A DNA stretch of 64,000 nucleotides, from assembly GCA_963664605.1 (NCBI GenBank), contig OY761536.1:3782001-3846000 (forward strand). The letters run 5' to 3'. Of the stretch, positions 18,195 to 25,629 are shown one piece after another. Under the pieces are notes generated by a model, which made no database searches, had not been told where the DNA came from, and worked only from the letters and a program-made list of their open reading frames with translations. The first letter of the stretch is position 1. Every line of letters starts with the position of its first letter. The DNA comes from JAHOYW01 sp963664605 (lineage in GTDB: Bacteria; Verrucomicrobiota; Lentisphaeria; Victivallales; Victivallaceae). A program made the translations under genes and the position numbers.

Positions 18195-18223
18195 AGATTA
18201 ACAGAAAAACAAGAATATTTCAA
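18195..18223 (-). promoter_or_regulatory. Sigma-70-type promoter for amrB
   Basis: On the minus strand TTGAAA (18223-18218), a 17-base spacer and TAATCT (18200-18195). The start is predicted near 18188, inside the inverted repeat 18166-18194. Confidence 0.5.
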
Positions 18224-18263
18224 GTTTTTTTCAGAGCAAATATCTAAAAGAGATATAAATATC

Positions 18264-19388
18264 TTACAAACTGCGCCAGAAGTTCAAGACACTTTCAGGA
18301 GATTCTGATTGCAAAAAATTATCCCAGCTCCGAAAAATTGGAGCCAATATCCCTTGAGAAGCAAACTTATGCAAACGAAGCAGATACTCTTCATTTGATT
18401 CATCTGGAAATTTCGGCCAGCGATTGTAATTAATTTTTCCGGCCTTTTTAAATTTTTCCATATTTTTATAAAAGTCGATCTCCTGCTCATGTCCGGGAAT
18501 ATGCCCGAAATTAAGCACTTTGAATTCAGGAGAATCAAGTATCAAATCCGTCAGGCCTTCATGGTATCCGCAGTAATGTATCCAGGCGCCCCCGAATTCA
18601 CGGGCGAGCCTGCGGGAATACGATATCGCGAACTCCTCAATATGCTCCGGGCTCAAAAGCACTGTAGTATCTTCACAAATACGAATTCCAAAACTATCTG
18701 AATACAAAATACTTCCATGATGCAGTGAAGTCAAAGGTTCATCAATTACCTCTTTCATCCAGCGATGAGTCTTTATACCCAGTTCCAGACAGATATTCAT
18801 CAGGTGATGGACAAACTGCGGGTCATCATAGATCTGGATAAATAATTCATCTCCAAGCATCAAATGCGCTAAATCAAACGGCCCCTGAGTATCCATAACA
18901 TATACAGGAATGGAATCGCCCATAATTTCTTTAAAATAACGCATCATCTCCAGTCCGCGGGCAAAACTACCGCGCGGCTGAATATCATCAGGTGAAAGCT
19001 TTATTATCTGCTCTTTGGTCAAGTGCTCTTTCAACCACGGCATTTTATCAGGAAAGGATTCCTGCTCCAAGCCCAGGCACGATAAAATGATACCTGTACC
19101 TAGATTAGCGCGGATTGATGGAATGATATCACTATGTCCATTGGCCGCGGCACAAGCGGCACGAACTTCACTACATAACATTTTCCCCTTATCGGTAAAG
19201 ATCTGTTTATAATTATATTCGGGAATTATTTGTTGTTTTTCCGACAGTTTTCCGCCAGCAAATAATAATGGAGTAGATAACTCCCCGCCGCGCCAGAAAC
19301 GGCATTGGCGTTCACGGCCCTCCTGGATAAGCTCATAGTCAAAATCAAGAAGTTCCGGTAATTGCTTTACATCAAATTTACTGTTCAT
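18264..19388 (-). CDS. Uroporphyrinogen decarboxylase-like protein
   Basis: A 374-residue TIM-barrel protein of the URO-D/MtaA-type superfamily. Features include RANLGTGIILSCLGLE, VMDTQGPFDLAHLMLGDELF, a conserved HHGSILYSDSFGIRICED, and WIHYCGYHEGLTDLIL near the end of the barrel. True HemE carries a conserved N-terminal Arg-rich PVWxMRQAGR motif, which is absent, so haem synthesis is unlikely. Related proteins are often corrinoid-dependent methyltransferase partners or of unknown role. It is divergent from the AraC regulator at 19491, which probably controls it. Ribosome site AAAGG lies seven bases before the ATG. Substrate unknown. Confidence 0.75.
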   Translation of the reverse strand: MNSKFDVKQLPELLDFDYELIQEGRERQCRFWRGGELSTPLLFAGGKLSEKQQIIPEYNYKQIFTDKGKMLCSEVRAACAAANGHSDIIPSIRANLGTGIILSCLGLEQESFPDKMPWLKEHLTKEQIIKLSPDDIQPRGSFARGLEMMRYFKEIMGDSIPVYVMDTQGPFDLAHLMLGDELFIQIYDDPQFVHHLMNICLELGIKTHRWMKEVIDEPLTSLHHGSILYSDSFGIRICEDTTVLLSPEHIEEFAISYSRRLAREFGGAWIHYCGYHEGLTDLILDSPEFKVLNFGHIPGHEQEIDFYKNMEKFKKAGKINYNRWPKFPDESNEEYLLRLHKFASQGILAPIFRSWDNFLQSESPESVLNFWRSL

Positions 19389-19455
19389 TATAAAACCTTT
19401 AGTAATAATTAATCATCATCTATAGTAATTATAAAGCTAAAAAATAATAAATAAA

Positions 19456-19484
19456 TTGACAAATTAATCATTTCTTTGTATTAT
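19456..19484 (+). promoter_or_regulatory. Consensus-like promoter of the AraC gene at 19491
   Basis: TTGACA (19456-19461), a 17-base spacer and TATTAT (19479-19484). With a normal distance from the -10 box, transcription would start at about 19491, the first base of the start codon. No ribosome site is present, so the message may be leaderless. Confidence 0.65.
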
Positions 19485-19490
19485 ATAATC

Positions 19491-20282
19491 ATGAAGTATT
19501 TTAAAGACATAGAATTTATAGCCTGGAGGCATAATCCCAAATGTAATGCCTGGGTAGATAAAAAATTTGATTATTATGTTCTGGACTATGCCGAGAGCGG
19601 CGGTTTGATTATGCAGATCGGGAACAGAGCTCCCATCCAACGTCTTAAGGGCCCGGTAGTCTTCTTGACTTTCCCCGGGCCTCACATAAAGTTCGGACGG
19701 CGGATCGGATACTGGAACCATCGTTTTATCTCATTCAAAGGCAAACTGGCGGATTATTTTGCCAGCACCGGGCTGTTTACATTGGAAACACCAGTCATAT
19801 CGATAAATGACGCAAAAAGATTCTCGCTTGCGTTTGATGAATTATTGAATTATATGGACAAACCTGAATACGGCACTTCCCGTGCAGCCTATATGCTTGA
19901 AGGGCTGCTCCTGCAGTTGCACGAACAACCAATGGAAAAAACAAACAGACTTAGTGATCACCGCATATCTCCGATTATCGAAAAAATTACCACGGAACCT
20001 GAGAAAAACTGGAACCTACGGCGGCTTGCCTTGCAAAACGGCTTATCATATCCCCATTTTCGCAGGCTTTTTACCGCTGCCGCTGGTATGCCGCCGGGGA
20101 ATTTTATATTTTCAAAACGTATGGAAAAAGCTGGGAAAATACTGCAAAAGCCATATCCCCCCAGCTTGAAGGAAACAGCCTCTTTATGCGGCTATGAGGA
20201 TATATATCATTTCAGCAAGTCATTCAGCAAATTTCACAAAGTTCCTCCAGGCCGCTACCGTGACAACTTCCAGCTTAAGTAA
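19491..20282 (+). CDS. AraC-family transcriptional regulator
   Basis: A 263-residue regulator: an N-terminal ~150-residue ligand-sensing half and a C-terminal double helix-turn-helix. The DNA-binding part includes NLRRLALQNGLSYPHFRRLF, RMEKAGKILQ, and the family ending LKETASLCGYEDIYHFSKSF, KFHKVPPGRYR. The ATG at 19491 is preferred to the in-frame TTG at 19476; neither has a Shine-Dalgarno sequence, which fits a leaderless transcript. It is divergent from the UroD-like gene 18264-19388 and likely regulates it and perhaps itself. The tail overlaps the end of trmO on the other strand by eight bases. Effector unknown. Confidence 0.9.
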   Translation: MKYFKDIEFIAWRHNPKCNAWVDKKFDYYVLDYAESGGLIMQIGNRAPIQRLKGPVVFLTFPGPHIKFGRRIGYWNHRFISFKGKLADYFASTGLFTLETPVISINDAKRFSLAFDELLNYMDKPEYGTSRAAYMLEGLLLQLHEQPMEKTNRLSDHRISPIIEKITTEPEKNWNLRRLALQNGLSYPHFRRLFTAAAGMPPGNFIFSKRMEKAGKILQKPYPPSLKETASLCGYEDIYHFSKSFSKFHKVPPGRYRDNFQLK

Positions 20283-21063
20283 GAAATTCGCGATGAATGT
20301 CTTTGTCATGATAAGGATCTGGTAATTCAGGGGATAACTCACCCTGCAAATAATTCGATTTCAGGTAGTTTATGATGATTTGCCGAGCTTTTTTATCTAA
20401 AGTAAAATGTATTTGCCAGGTCCGGCAAAAAATAATGTATTGTCCTCCTCCCTTACATGAAATCCTTTTTCGCGCGGTATTTACAGGATCGTGCTGCAAC
20501 TGGACTTCACAAAAACTTTTCAGATCGAGCCCACTGCGTTTTGCAAGCCAGAGCATCTGCTTTTCCGCCGTTTCTGAAAAGTTTATCCGATAAGAATCCA
20601 GTTCCGCATCTTCAAGCCAGCCGATACAGGAATCAGGGAAAGAATCAACCCTTGGTATATATGGTTTTATATCCAAAACAGGAGTGGCGTCGAGCATATC
20701 GAAATTACGAATATGCACATCAAGGCCAGCGACTTTCACTAGTTCGACACAGCTCATCCCGATGGAATTCGGACGATGCGGCGAACGCGTCGCAAAAACG
20801 CTGATCTTCTTTTTCAGCCCGGTGACCGGCGGCTGTACCAAAGGTTTCCAATTATCATTCAAGTGAAAGCAAAAAACTACCCATATACGAGAAAAACCTT
20901 GCAAATCAGCTAATGCCTGCTCAAAATTATATCCTTTATCAAAACGGATAATACCATCATTTTCGGCGTAAATGCTTTGCCTCGGGGCTTCACTGCGGAA
21001 TTTCTGCCCGCAATGTACATAAGCAAGCGGTTTAAATGTAAACTCATTGTTCATATTGTTCAA
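20275..21063 (-). CDS. trmO: tRNA (m6t6A37) methyltransferase TrmO-like
   Basis: Members of this family methylate N6-threonylcarbamoyladenosine at position 37 of certain tRNAs using SAM. The 262-residue protein has the beta-barrel core signature FATRSPHRPNSIGMSCVEL, RIWVVFCFHLN before it, and DVHIRNFDMLDATPVLDIKP with DSFPD after it. The C-terminal ~90 residues match the extra domain of the longer members such as E. coli TrmO. The start overlaps the end of the AraC gene (21044-21838) by 20 bases, or by 11 if the ATG at 21054 is used, so both are on one transcript. This linkage to a regulator is unusual. Its end overlaps the convergent AraC gene by eight bases. Confidence 0.88.
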   Translation of the reverse strand: MNNMNNEFTFKPLAYVHCGQKFRSEAPRQSIYAENDGIIRFDKGYNFEQALADLQGFSRIWVVFCFHLNDNWKPLVQPPVTGLKKKISVFATRSPHRPNSIGMSCVELVKVAGLDVHIRNFDMLDATPVLDIKPYIPRVDSFPDSCIGWLEDAELDSYRINFSETAEKQMLWLAKRSGLDLKSFCEVQLQHDPVNTARKRISCKGGGQYIIFCRTWQIHFTLDKKARQIIINYLKSNYLQGELSPELPDPYHDKDIHREFLT

Positions 21064-21838
21064 TATCCTTAAATGAAGAGGCTGTCCGCTTGAAATACGC
21101 GGAAAATTCCCGGGAGAATTCGTGTACTCTCGGATAGCCTAAATATTGCGCGGTCTCAGATATATTCAAGCCGGAAAACATAATCAATGCCTTTGCTTCC
21201 TCCATACGCATCTGCTGAATCCGTTTACCAACGGATTTTTCCGAAGCGTCCCGGCAAACCCGGTGCAAAGTAGCCGGGCTGATATTGAAATGCTCGCAAA
21301 TTTCAGGGATACTTACACGGAACATCTTTTCCTGCCTGATCCACGATTCTACCCTGTTCCAAAGTTTTTCGCGCCGGGAGTATGACGGTAAAGCTGATTC
21401 TGAAAAGCCAATCCGGGAAAGCAGCCTGAAAAGCAGAGTGAAAAGCTGCAAAGTTGAATTCGGGGATTTTACTGTATATATTTCATAAAATTTCAAGAAT
21501 GTATCAGCAATATCCGCTTCCGCTTTAAACACCCTTTCAGAAAATGGAAGGGGCGGTAAATCAGGCGCATTGAATGCAATAGAATAAAAAACTGTATCAT
21601 CCCGGTAATAATTTCTCACTTCTTCCTTTTCATAATAATATATAACGACTCCCGGAGAGATATTGTAACTGCGTCTATTCGTAATCAAAGTCCCCGAACC
21701 TTTAACTATATAATGCAGTAAATGTCCAGGAGTCGAATATGATACGGCACGCAAGCCGGCCTGACGTTCAAAACGCCAAACCCCGCTTATTTCCGTGACC
21801 GGGCAATGTAATATGTTAGCTGTAAGCATAATAAACAT
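21044..21838 (-). CDS. AraC-family transcriptional regulator
   Basis: A 264-residue regulator with an N-terminal cupin-like sensing domain (LLHYIVKGSGTLITN, SPGVVIYYYEKEE) and a C-terminal AraC helix-turn-helix (VSIPEICEHFNISPATLHRV, MRMEEAKALIMFSGLNISE, YLGYPRVHEFSREF). AGGA stands eight bases before the ATG at 21838. It is divergent from the UroD-like gene at 21976, the mirror image of the pair at 18264-20282, and cotranscribed with trmO. It differs clearly in sequence from the other AraC protein here, so the two are not a recent duplication. Likely target is the divergent gene; the ligand is unknown. Confidence 0.88.
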   Translation of the reverse strand: MFIMLTANILHCPVTEISGVWRFERQAGLRAVSYSTPGHLLHYIVKGSGTLITNRRSYNISPGVVIYYYEKEEVRNYYRDDTVFYSIAFNAPDLPPLPFSERVFKAEADIADTFLKFYEIYTVKSPNSTLQLFTLLFRLLSRIGFSESALPSYSRREKLWNRVESWIRQEKMFRVSIPEICEHFNISPATLHRVCRDASEKSVGKRIQQMRMEEAKALIMFSGLNISETAQYLGYPRVHEFSREFSAYFKRTASSFKDIEQYEQ

Positions 21839-21975
21839 TATACTTATCCTAATTTTAAATACAATATTTTTTGATATAAATTGCTAAATAATTGACATTT
21901 TAAACTAAATACAAACTCATTATAAAGCTATATAATATATAAACATGACATTATTAACTAAATAAAGAGGCTATA

Positions 21976-23118
21976 ATGAACCGCAAAGAACGTTTAATGC
22001 GCACCCTTGAAGGAAGAACCGTTGACCGCCCGCCCGTATCCTTTTATGAGATTGATGGATTTACTCAAAATATCAGGGACACCGACCCTTTTAATATTTA
22101 CAGTGATCCCTCATGGGAACCTCTGCTGGCTTTGGCTCGGGAAAAAACTGATGTAATAGTCAATACCGGAACAACAATTTCAGCGGGTAATACAACTGTA
22201 GATATTGTTCCTGAAAAATATGTTGAATCCGAAACCCGGGAAATTAATGAACGCAGAATCACCAGAACCTCGATCCGCAGTAAAGGTAAAATATTAAGTT
22301 CCGAAATGGTGAGAGAAAAAGACATTGACACCACTTGGCTGACAGAGCATCTGTTAAAAGACGCTGATGACCTGAAAGCCTGGCTGGAACTACCGCTGCC
22401 GGAGTTTAGCGGAAAAGTTATTACTGACAAGATATTGACTCTGGAAAAAGAAGTCGGGGACGCTGGAATTATAATGCTGAATACAGCAGATCCACTATGT
22501 ATGATTGCCGCATTATTTGAAATGGGCGTATACACCGTTACCGCAATGACAGAACAGGATCTATTTATCAAAGCTCTGGATAAAGCTGCCGCTTTTCTTG
22601 AATGGCAGCTTGAACAAATATGCATCGCTCTCCCAGGGCATCTCTGGAGAATTTACGGGCCGGAATATGCCAGCGAACCTTATCTGCCGCCCGAGCTGTT
22701 CAAAAAATATGTAACAGAGTACGACAAACGGCTGGTTGATATTATTCATAAGAACAACGGCTTCGCACGCCTGCATTCACACGGAAATTTAAAAAACATA
22801 CTTGATCTCATAGTTGAAACCGGCTGCATGGGGCTTGATCCGATTGAACCGCCGCCGCAAGGTGATGTCGAGTTATCTTATGTCAAAAAGCATTACGGCA
22901 AAGATATGGTATTATTCGGAAACCTGGAAGCTTCTGATATAGAAAATCTCAGGGAAAATAAATTTCGCGAGAAAGTGAAACGGGCAATTAGCGAAGGGAG
23001 CGCCGGCAAAGGGCGCGGTTTCGTATTAATGCCCTCAGCATGCCCCTACGGGCGCAAGCTTTCAGCCACGGCAATGAAAAATTATGAAATAATTATAGAG
23101 GAAATTGAAAAACTATAG
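21976..23118 (+). CDS. Uroporphyrinogen decarboxylase-like protein
   Basis: A 380-residue member of the URO-D superfamily. It starts MNRKERLMRTLEGRTVDRPP, an opening typical of the MtaA/corrinoid-methyltransferase-like branch rather than HemE. LARLHSHGNLKNILDLIVETG-type barrel strands follow (His-containing FARLHSHGN), then GLDPIEPPPQGD and VLFGNLEASDIE. The Arg-rich HemE motif is absent, so it is not the haem enzyme. AGAGG precedes the ATG by five bases. A TATAAT at 21931-21936 may be its -10 box, though no clear -35 was found. A strong terminator follows at 23153. Probably under control of the divergent AraC gene. Substrate unknown. Confidence 0.78.
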   Translation: MNRKERLMRTLEGRTVDRPPVSFYEIDGFTQNIRDTDPFNIYSDPSWEPLLALAREKTDVIVNTGTTISAGNTTVDIVPEKYVESETREINERRITRTSIRSKGKILSSEMVREKDIDTTWLTEHLLKDADDLKAWLELPLPEFSGKVITDKILTLEKEVGDAGIIMLNTADPLCMIAALFEMGVYTVTAMTEQDLFIKALDKAAAFLEWQLEQICIALPGHLWRIYGPEYASEPYLPPELFKKYVTEYDKRLVDIIHKNNGFARLHSHGNLKNILDLIVETGCMGLDPIEPPPQGDVELSYVKKHYGKDMVLFGNLEASDIENLRENKFREKVKRAISEGSAGKGRGFVLMPSACPYGRKLSATAMKNYEIIIEEIEKL

Positions 23119-23149
23119 ATAAATTCACTTCTGCTCCTGTATATATAAA

Positions 23150-23296
23150 AGGAAAAAGCTGATTGCAAAGTAAACTTTGCAATCAGCTTTTTTATTAGAG
23201 AAAATAGGGTTTAGGCTTCTAAGTGTTTAGAGGAGTAATTATGAAGAGGAGAAAATTGCGTATAGGAACTTAAAAGACCTAAACCCTAAACCTTTT
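23150..23296 (-). ncRNA. Candidate trans-acting small RNA (~147 nt)
   Basis: A minus-strand transcription unit without a convincing protein: promoter at 23303-23332, predicted start near 23296, and a perfect terminator at 23153-23193. Between them 23268-23288 pairs with 23205-23224, giving a 20-bp stem with a single bulge (23277). One pair is G-U in the minus-strand RNA but would be a C-A mismatch in plus-strand RNA, which supports minus transcription. The 43-base loop (23225-23267) is pyrimidine-rich and carries two CUCCUC motifs (complement of 23230-23235 and 23246-23251), complementary to Shine-Dalgarno sequences. This architecture is typical of small RNAs that block ribosome binding. Conservation was not tested. 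Confidence 0.55.
23153..23193. terminator. Bidirectional intrinsic terminator
   Basis: A perfect 18-bp stem (23153-23170 with 23175-23192) around a four-base loop. A T-run follows on the plus strand and another on the minus strand. It ends the UroD-like gene (stop 23118) on the plus strand and the candidate small RNA on the minus strand. Confidence 0.92.
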
Positions 23297-23302
23297 ATCT
23301 AT

Positions 23303-23332
23303 AGTATAATGCTATCTTATCACTAATGTCAA
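23303..23332 (-). promoter_or_regulatory. Promoter of the candidate small RNA
   Basis: On the minus strand TTGACA (23332-23327), an 18-base spacer and TATACT (23308-23303); shifted by one base, TTATAC gives a 17-base spacer. The -35 box is a perfect consensus. No coding sequence follows downstream on this strand. Confidence 0.7.
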
Positions 23333-23683
23333 CTGTTTATTTAATAAACATGCAATTATTTTAGTGATTTCTTAAATTCTGTAAAGAAAATTAACTTTTC
23401 TACATTTTAATAAAACTACCTGATAAAATGATAATTTCCAAACAAAATAAAAATATTGCCATTATCAATGGCACACAGCATTACTAGATTTTCAAAGAAC
23501 TTTTATAAAAACAATACAATACAGCGAAGAATATATCTTAAAATATTCTCCCCTGTTATTAAAACCGACTGCTATTATATACGAGATAGTTATTATTGCA
23601 AATAAAAAAGATAAAATTTTTGAATGTTTTTTATTTCCAGCAGGAAATTTTATTTTAACTCTTTATTTTCAAATGTTTATATT
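23333..23683. other. AT-rich intergenic stretch with no gene seen
   Basis: About 350 AT-rich bases between the small-RNA promoter and the rpsT terminator. No open frame with a ribosome site was found. Two short palindromes were noticed (TGCCATT/AATGGCA near 23457-23475 and AGAATAT/ATATTCT near 23526-23548), neither with a T-run. I see nothing else in it. Confidence 0.5.
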
Positions 23684-23714
23684 AAAAAAAAACCGTTTTC
23701 AAAATCGAAAACGG
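23684..23714 (-). terminator. Intrinsic terminator of rpsT
   Basis: On the minus strand an 8-bp stem (23714-23707 with 23700-23693), six-base loop, followed by nine T (23692-23684). It lies 13 bases past the rpsT stop codon. Confidence 0.92.
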
Positions 23715-23726
23715 CTTTTAACATTC

Positions 23727-23993
23727 TTAGCCTTCCAGCCCTTGAAGCAATTTGCTTATTTGAGCTTTTTTATTGCTGGCTCTGTTTTTAGGTATAGTAC
23801 CAACTTTAGCTGCCTTGTCAAGCTTGCTAAAACAGGTTTTACTGAGTTCAACAGCTTTTTCAGTTTCTTTTGCTTCAACAGCCGAACGGAAACTTTTCTC
23901 AACAGTCTTCAAAGCTGCTTTGCGCGCTTTGTTGCGCAAGTGCTTCTGCGCATCAGTACGGCCTCTTTTCATTGCTGATTTATTGCCTGGCAT
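23727..23993 (-). CDS. rpsT: 30S ribosomal protein S20
   Basis: An 88-residue, strongly basic protein binding 16S rRNA in the small subunit. It begins MPGNKSAMKRGRTDAQKHLR, continues with NKARKAALKTVEKSFRSAVE and ends NRASNKKAQISKLLQG, the usual S20 pattern (helical, Lys/Arg/Ala-rich). The ATG at 23993 is the normal family start; an in-frame TTG at 24002 is rejected. It is a single-gene unit with its own strong terminator. Length is normal. Confidence 0.93.
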   Translation of the reverse strand: MPGNKSAMKRGRTDAQKHLRNKARKAALKTVEKSFRSAVEAKETEKAVELSKTCFSKLDKAAKVGTIPKNRASNKKAQISKLLQGLEG

Positions 23994-24194
23994 AATTTCC
24001 AACCTTTTTTTATTTTGTTTTTATTACTTTTTTCTTATTAATTTATTCTGAGACACTAAATACTAAGGGTATTAAAGATTGCATAATTTTTGACAGAATC
24101 AAGTTTTTTTATAGAAAAAAGAGAAACATTTGCTATGATAATCAATTATTTACATAAAAAAAGCTTATTATTCAATAAAAATGGACTAAAGAAT

Positions 24195-24223
24195 TTGCTA
24201 CTTTAGTTTTAATGGTCTATATT
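24195..24223 (+). promoter_or_regulatory. Possible promoter in the nusA leader
   Basis: TTGCTA (24195-24200), a 17-base spacer and TATATT (24218-24223), giving a start near 24230. A TTGACA at 24090-24095 has no matching -10 at the right distance. The whole 363-base stretch 23994-24356 otherwise holds only AT-rich sequence, a weak hairpin at 24185-24207 and the terminator at 24270. Confidence 0.45.
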
Positions 24224-24269
24224 ATTTTATTATTTGGATATAAATCTGGCATTTCTATGCGGCATGGAT

Positions 24270-24295
24270 AGTGGGTAAGTTACCCGCTTTTTTTT
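24270..24295 (+). terminator. Intrinsic terminator within the nusA leader
   Basis: A 7-bp GC-rich stem (24270-24276 with 24282-24288, one G-T pair), five-base loop and eight T (24288-24295). There is no plus-strand gene upstream that it could serve: the last one ends at 23118 with its own terminator. It lies 61 bases before the nusA ATG, so it probably acts as an attenuator. Confidence 0.8.
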
Positions 24296-24356
24296 GTCAA
24301 AAATGCATAAATGCATAATAATACAACTGATAAAACTGTATAAGGGATAAATAACG

Positions 24357-25598
24357 ATGAACAACGAATTATTGACAATTCTTGAATATCTTGAGCAGGA
24401 GCGCGGAATAAGTCGCGAAGTATTGGTGCAGGCCGTTGAATCCGCTTTGTTGTCTGCATCCCGCAAAAGCATACATCCTGCCAGCGAACTGAAGGTAAAA
24501 GTAGACCCGAAAACCGGTGATATTAAGGCATGGGCTCATTTGACAGTAGTTGATTCTTTTCCGAATAACGATCAGCTCATCATTGACCGTGCACGAGAAA
24601 AATATCCTGACATAAAAGTCGGCGACGAAGTTGACTGGGAAGTCACCCCAAAGAATTTCGGGCGTATAGCTGCTCAGACCGCGAAACAGGCTATTATGCA
24701 GCAGTTACGCCGGGCGGAAAAAGAAAACGTCAAAGCTGAGTTTGCTGAACAGATTGGAAAAATAATTAATGGCGTAGTCAGGCGTTTTGAGAGCGGAAAT
24801 ATTATTATCGACTTCCAAAAAGCTGAAGGTATTCTTTCATCTAAAGAGAAGATTTATGGAGAACAGTATATGGCTGGTGACCATATCAACGCTTTATTAA
24901 TTGATGTGGACACGAACACTTCCGGACCGAGCCTGATTGTTTCACGGACTCATCCTGATTTTGTCCGTCAACTGTTTGAACGCGAAGTATCTGAAATACA
25001 TGACGGTATCGTCGAAATCATAAGGGTTGCCCGTGAAGCTGGCAGTCGTTCAAAAATAGCGGTAAAAAGCAATTCAGACAGAGTTGATCCGGTTGGAGCA
25101 TGCGTCGGAATGCGCGGTACGCGCGTCAAAAACGTTACCACTGAGCTTGGCGGAGAACGCATTGACATCATTCCTTTTGATGATGATATCAAACAATACG
25201 CTATAAACGCCTTGCAACCGGCAAAAGTTAAATCTGTTGAAGTCAACGAAGCTGAAAATGAACTGATTGTATATGTTACCCCGGACCAGTCCCGCCTGGC
25301 TTTCGGTAAAAAAGCCCAAAATGTACGTTTGTCATCAAAATTGATTGGCTGGAATATTAATATACAGATTGTTGAACCTCAGAAAGAAGAAAGCATGGAA
25401 GATAAAATCCGCAAAGCGGCAGCTACTCTTGCTGAACATGCGGCTATCACGGAAGATACCGCCCTGAAACTGGTCAATAATGGTTATGTGTCGCTTGAAG
25501 GAATCATCGCCGCCGGGCAGGATGAAATACTGGCGATTGAAGGTATCAACACAGAAGATGTAAATAAAATTTTTGCCGACATTGAGAATCAGGCTTAA
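24357..25598 (+). CDS. nusA: Transcription termination/antitermination factor NusA
   Basis: NusA binds RNA polymerase and modulates pausing, intrinsic termination and antitermination. The 413-residue protein has the N-terminal polymerase-binding domain (ILEYLEQERGISREVLVQAV), an S1 domain around residues 135-200 (GIINGVVRRFESGNIIIDF region), KH domains (CVGMRGTRVKNVTTELGGER near 247) and a C-terminal helix-hairpin-helix region (YVSLEGIIAAGQDEILAI). AAGGGA lies before the ATG. It heads the operon nusA-infB-rbfA-nrnA-truB. The usual upstream partner rimP is not present. A promoter-terminator unit in the leader suggests control by attenuation. Confidence 0.96.
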   Translation: MNNELLTILEYLEQERGISREVLVQAVESALLSASRKSIHPASELKVKVDPKTGDIKAWAHLTVVDSFPNNDQLIIDRAREKYPDIKVGDEVDWEVTPKNFGRIAAQTAKQAIMQQLRRAEKENVKAEFAEQIGKIINGVVRRFESGNIIIDFQKAEGILSSKEKIYGEQYMAGDHINALLIDVDTNTSGPSLIVSRTHPDFVRQLFEREVSEIHDGIVEIIRVAREAGSRSKIAVKSNSDRVDPVGACVGMRGTRVKNVTTELGGERIDIIPFDDDIKQYAINALQPAKVKSVEVNEAENELIVYVTPDQSRLAFGKKAQNVRLSSKLIGWNINIQIVEPQKEESMEDKIRKAAATLAEHAAITEDTALKLVNNGYVSLEGIIAAGQDEILAIEGINTEDVNKIFADIENQA

Positions 25599-25629
25599 GG
25601 AAATCAGATAAAATTATAAGGACATTCGA

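Noticed and set aside
18264..19388. Haem-pathway uroporphyrinogen decarboxylase (hemE)
   Set aside because: The Arg-rich N-terminal HemE motif is missing in this and the second UroD-like protein.
22098..22625. 175-codon minus-strand frame
   Set aside because: Antisense to the UroD-like gene at 21976 and low in complexity.
23241..23273. Ten-codon frame with good ribosome site (AGGAG) on the plus strand, inside the candidate small RNA
   Set aside because: No promoter on the plus strand; the stem, promoter and terminator all point to the minus strand, and the AGGAG is the complement of the loop motif.
23150..23296. 6S RNA
   Set aside because: Length and promoter fit loosely, but the stem lacks the central-bubble plus terminal-stem arrangement; a single large loop is present instead.
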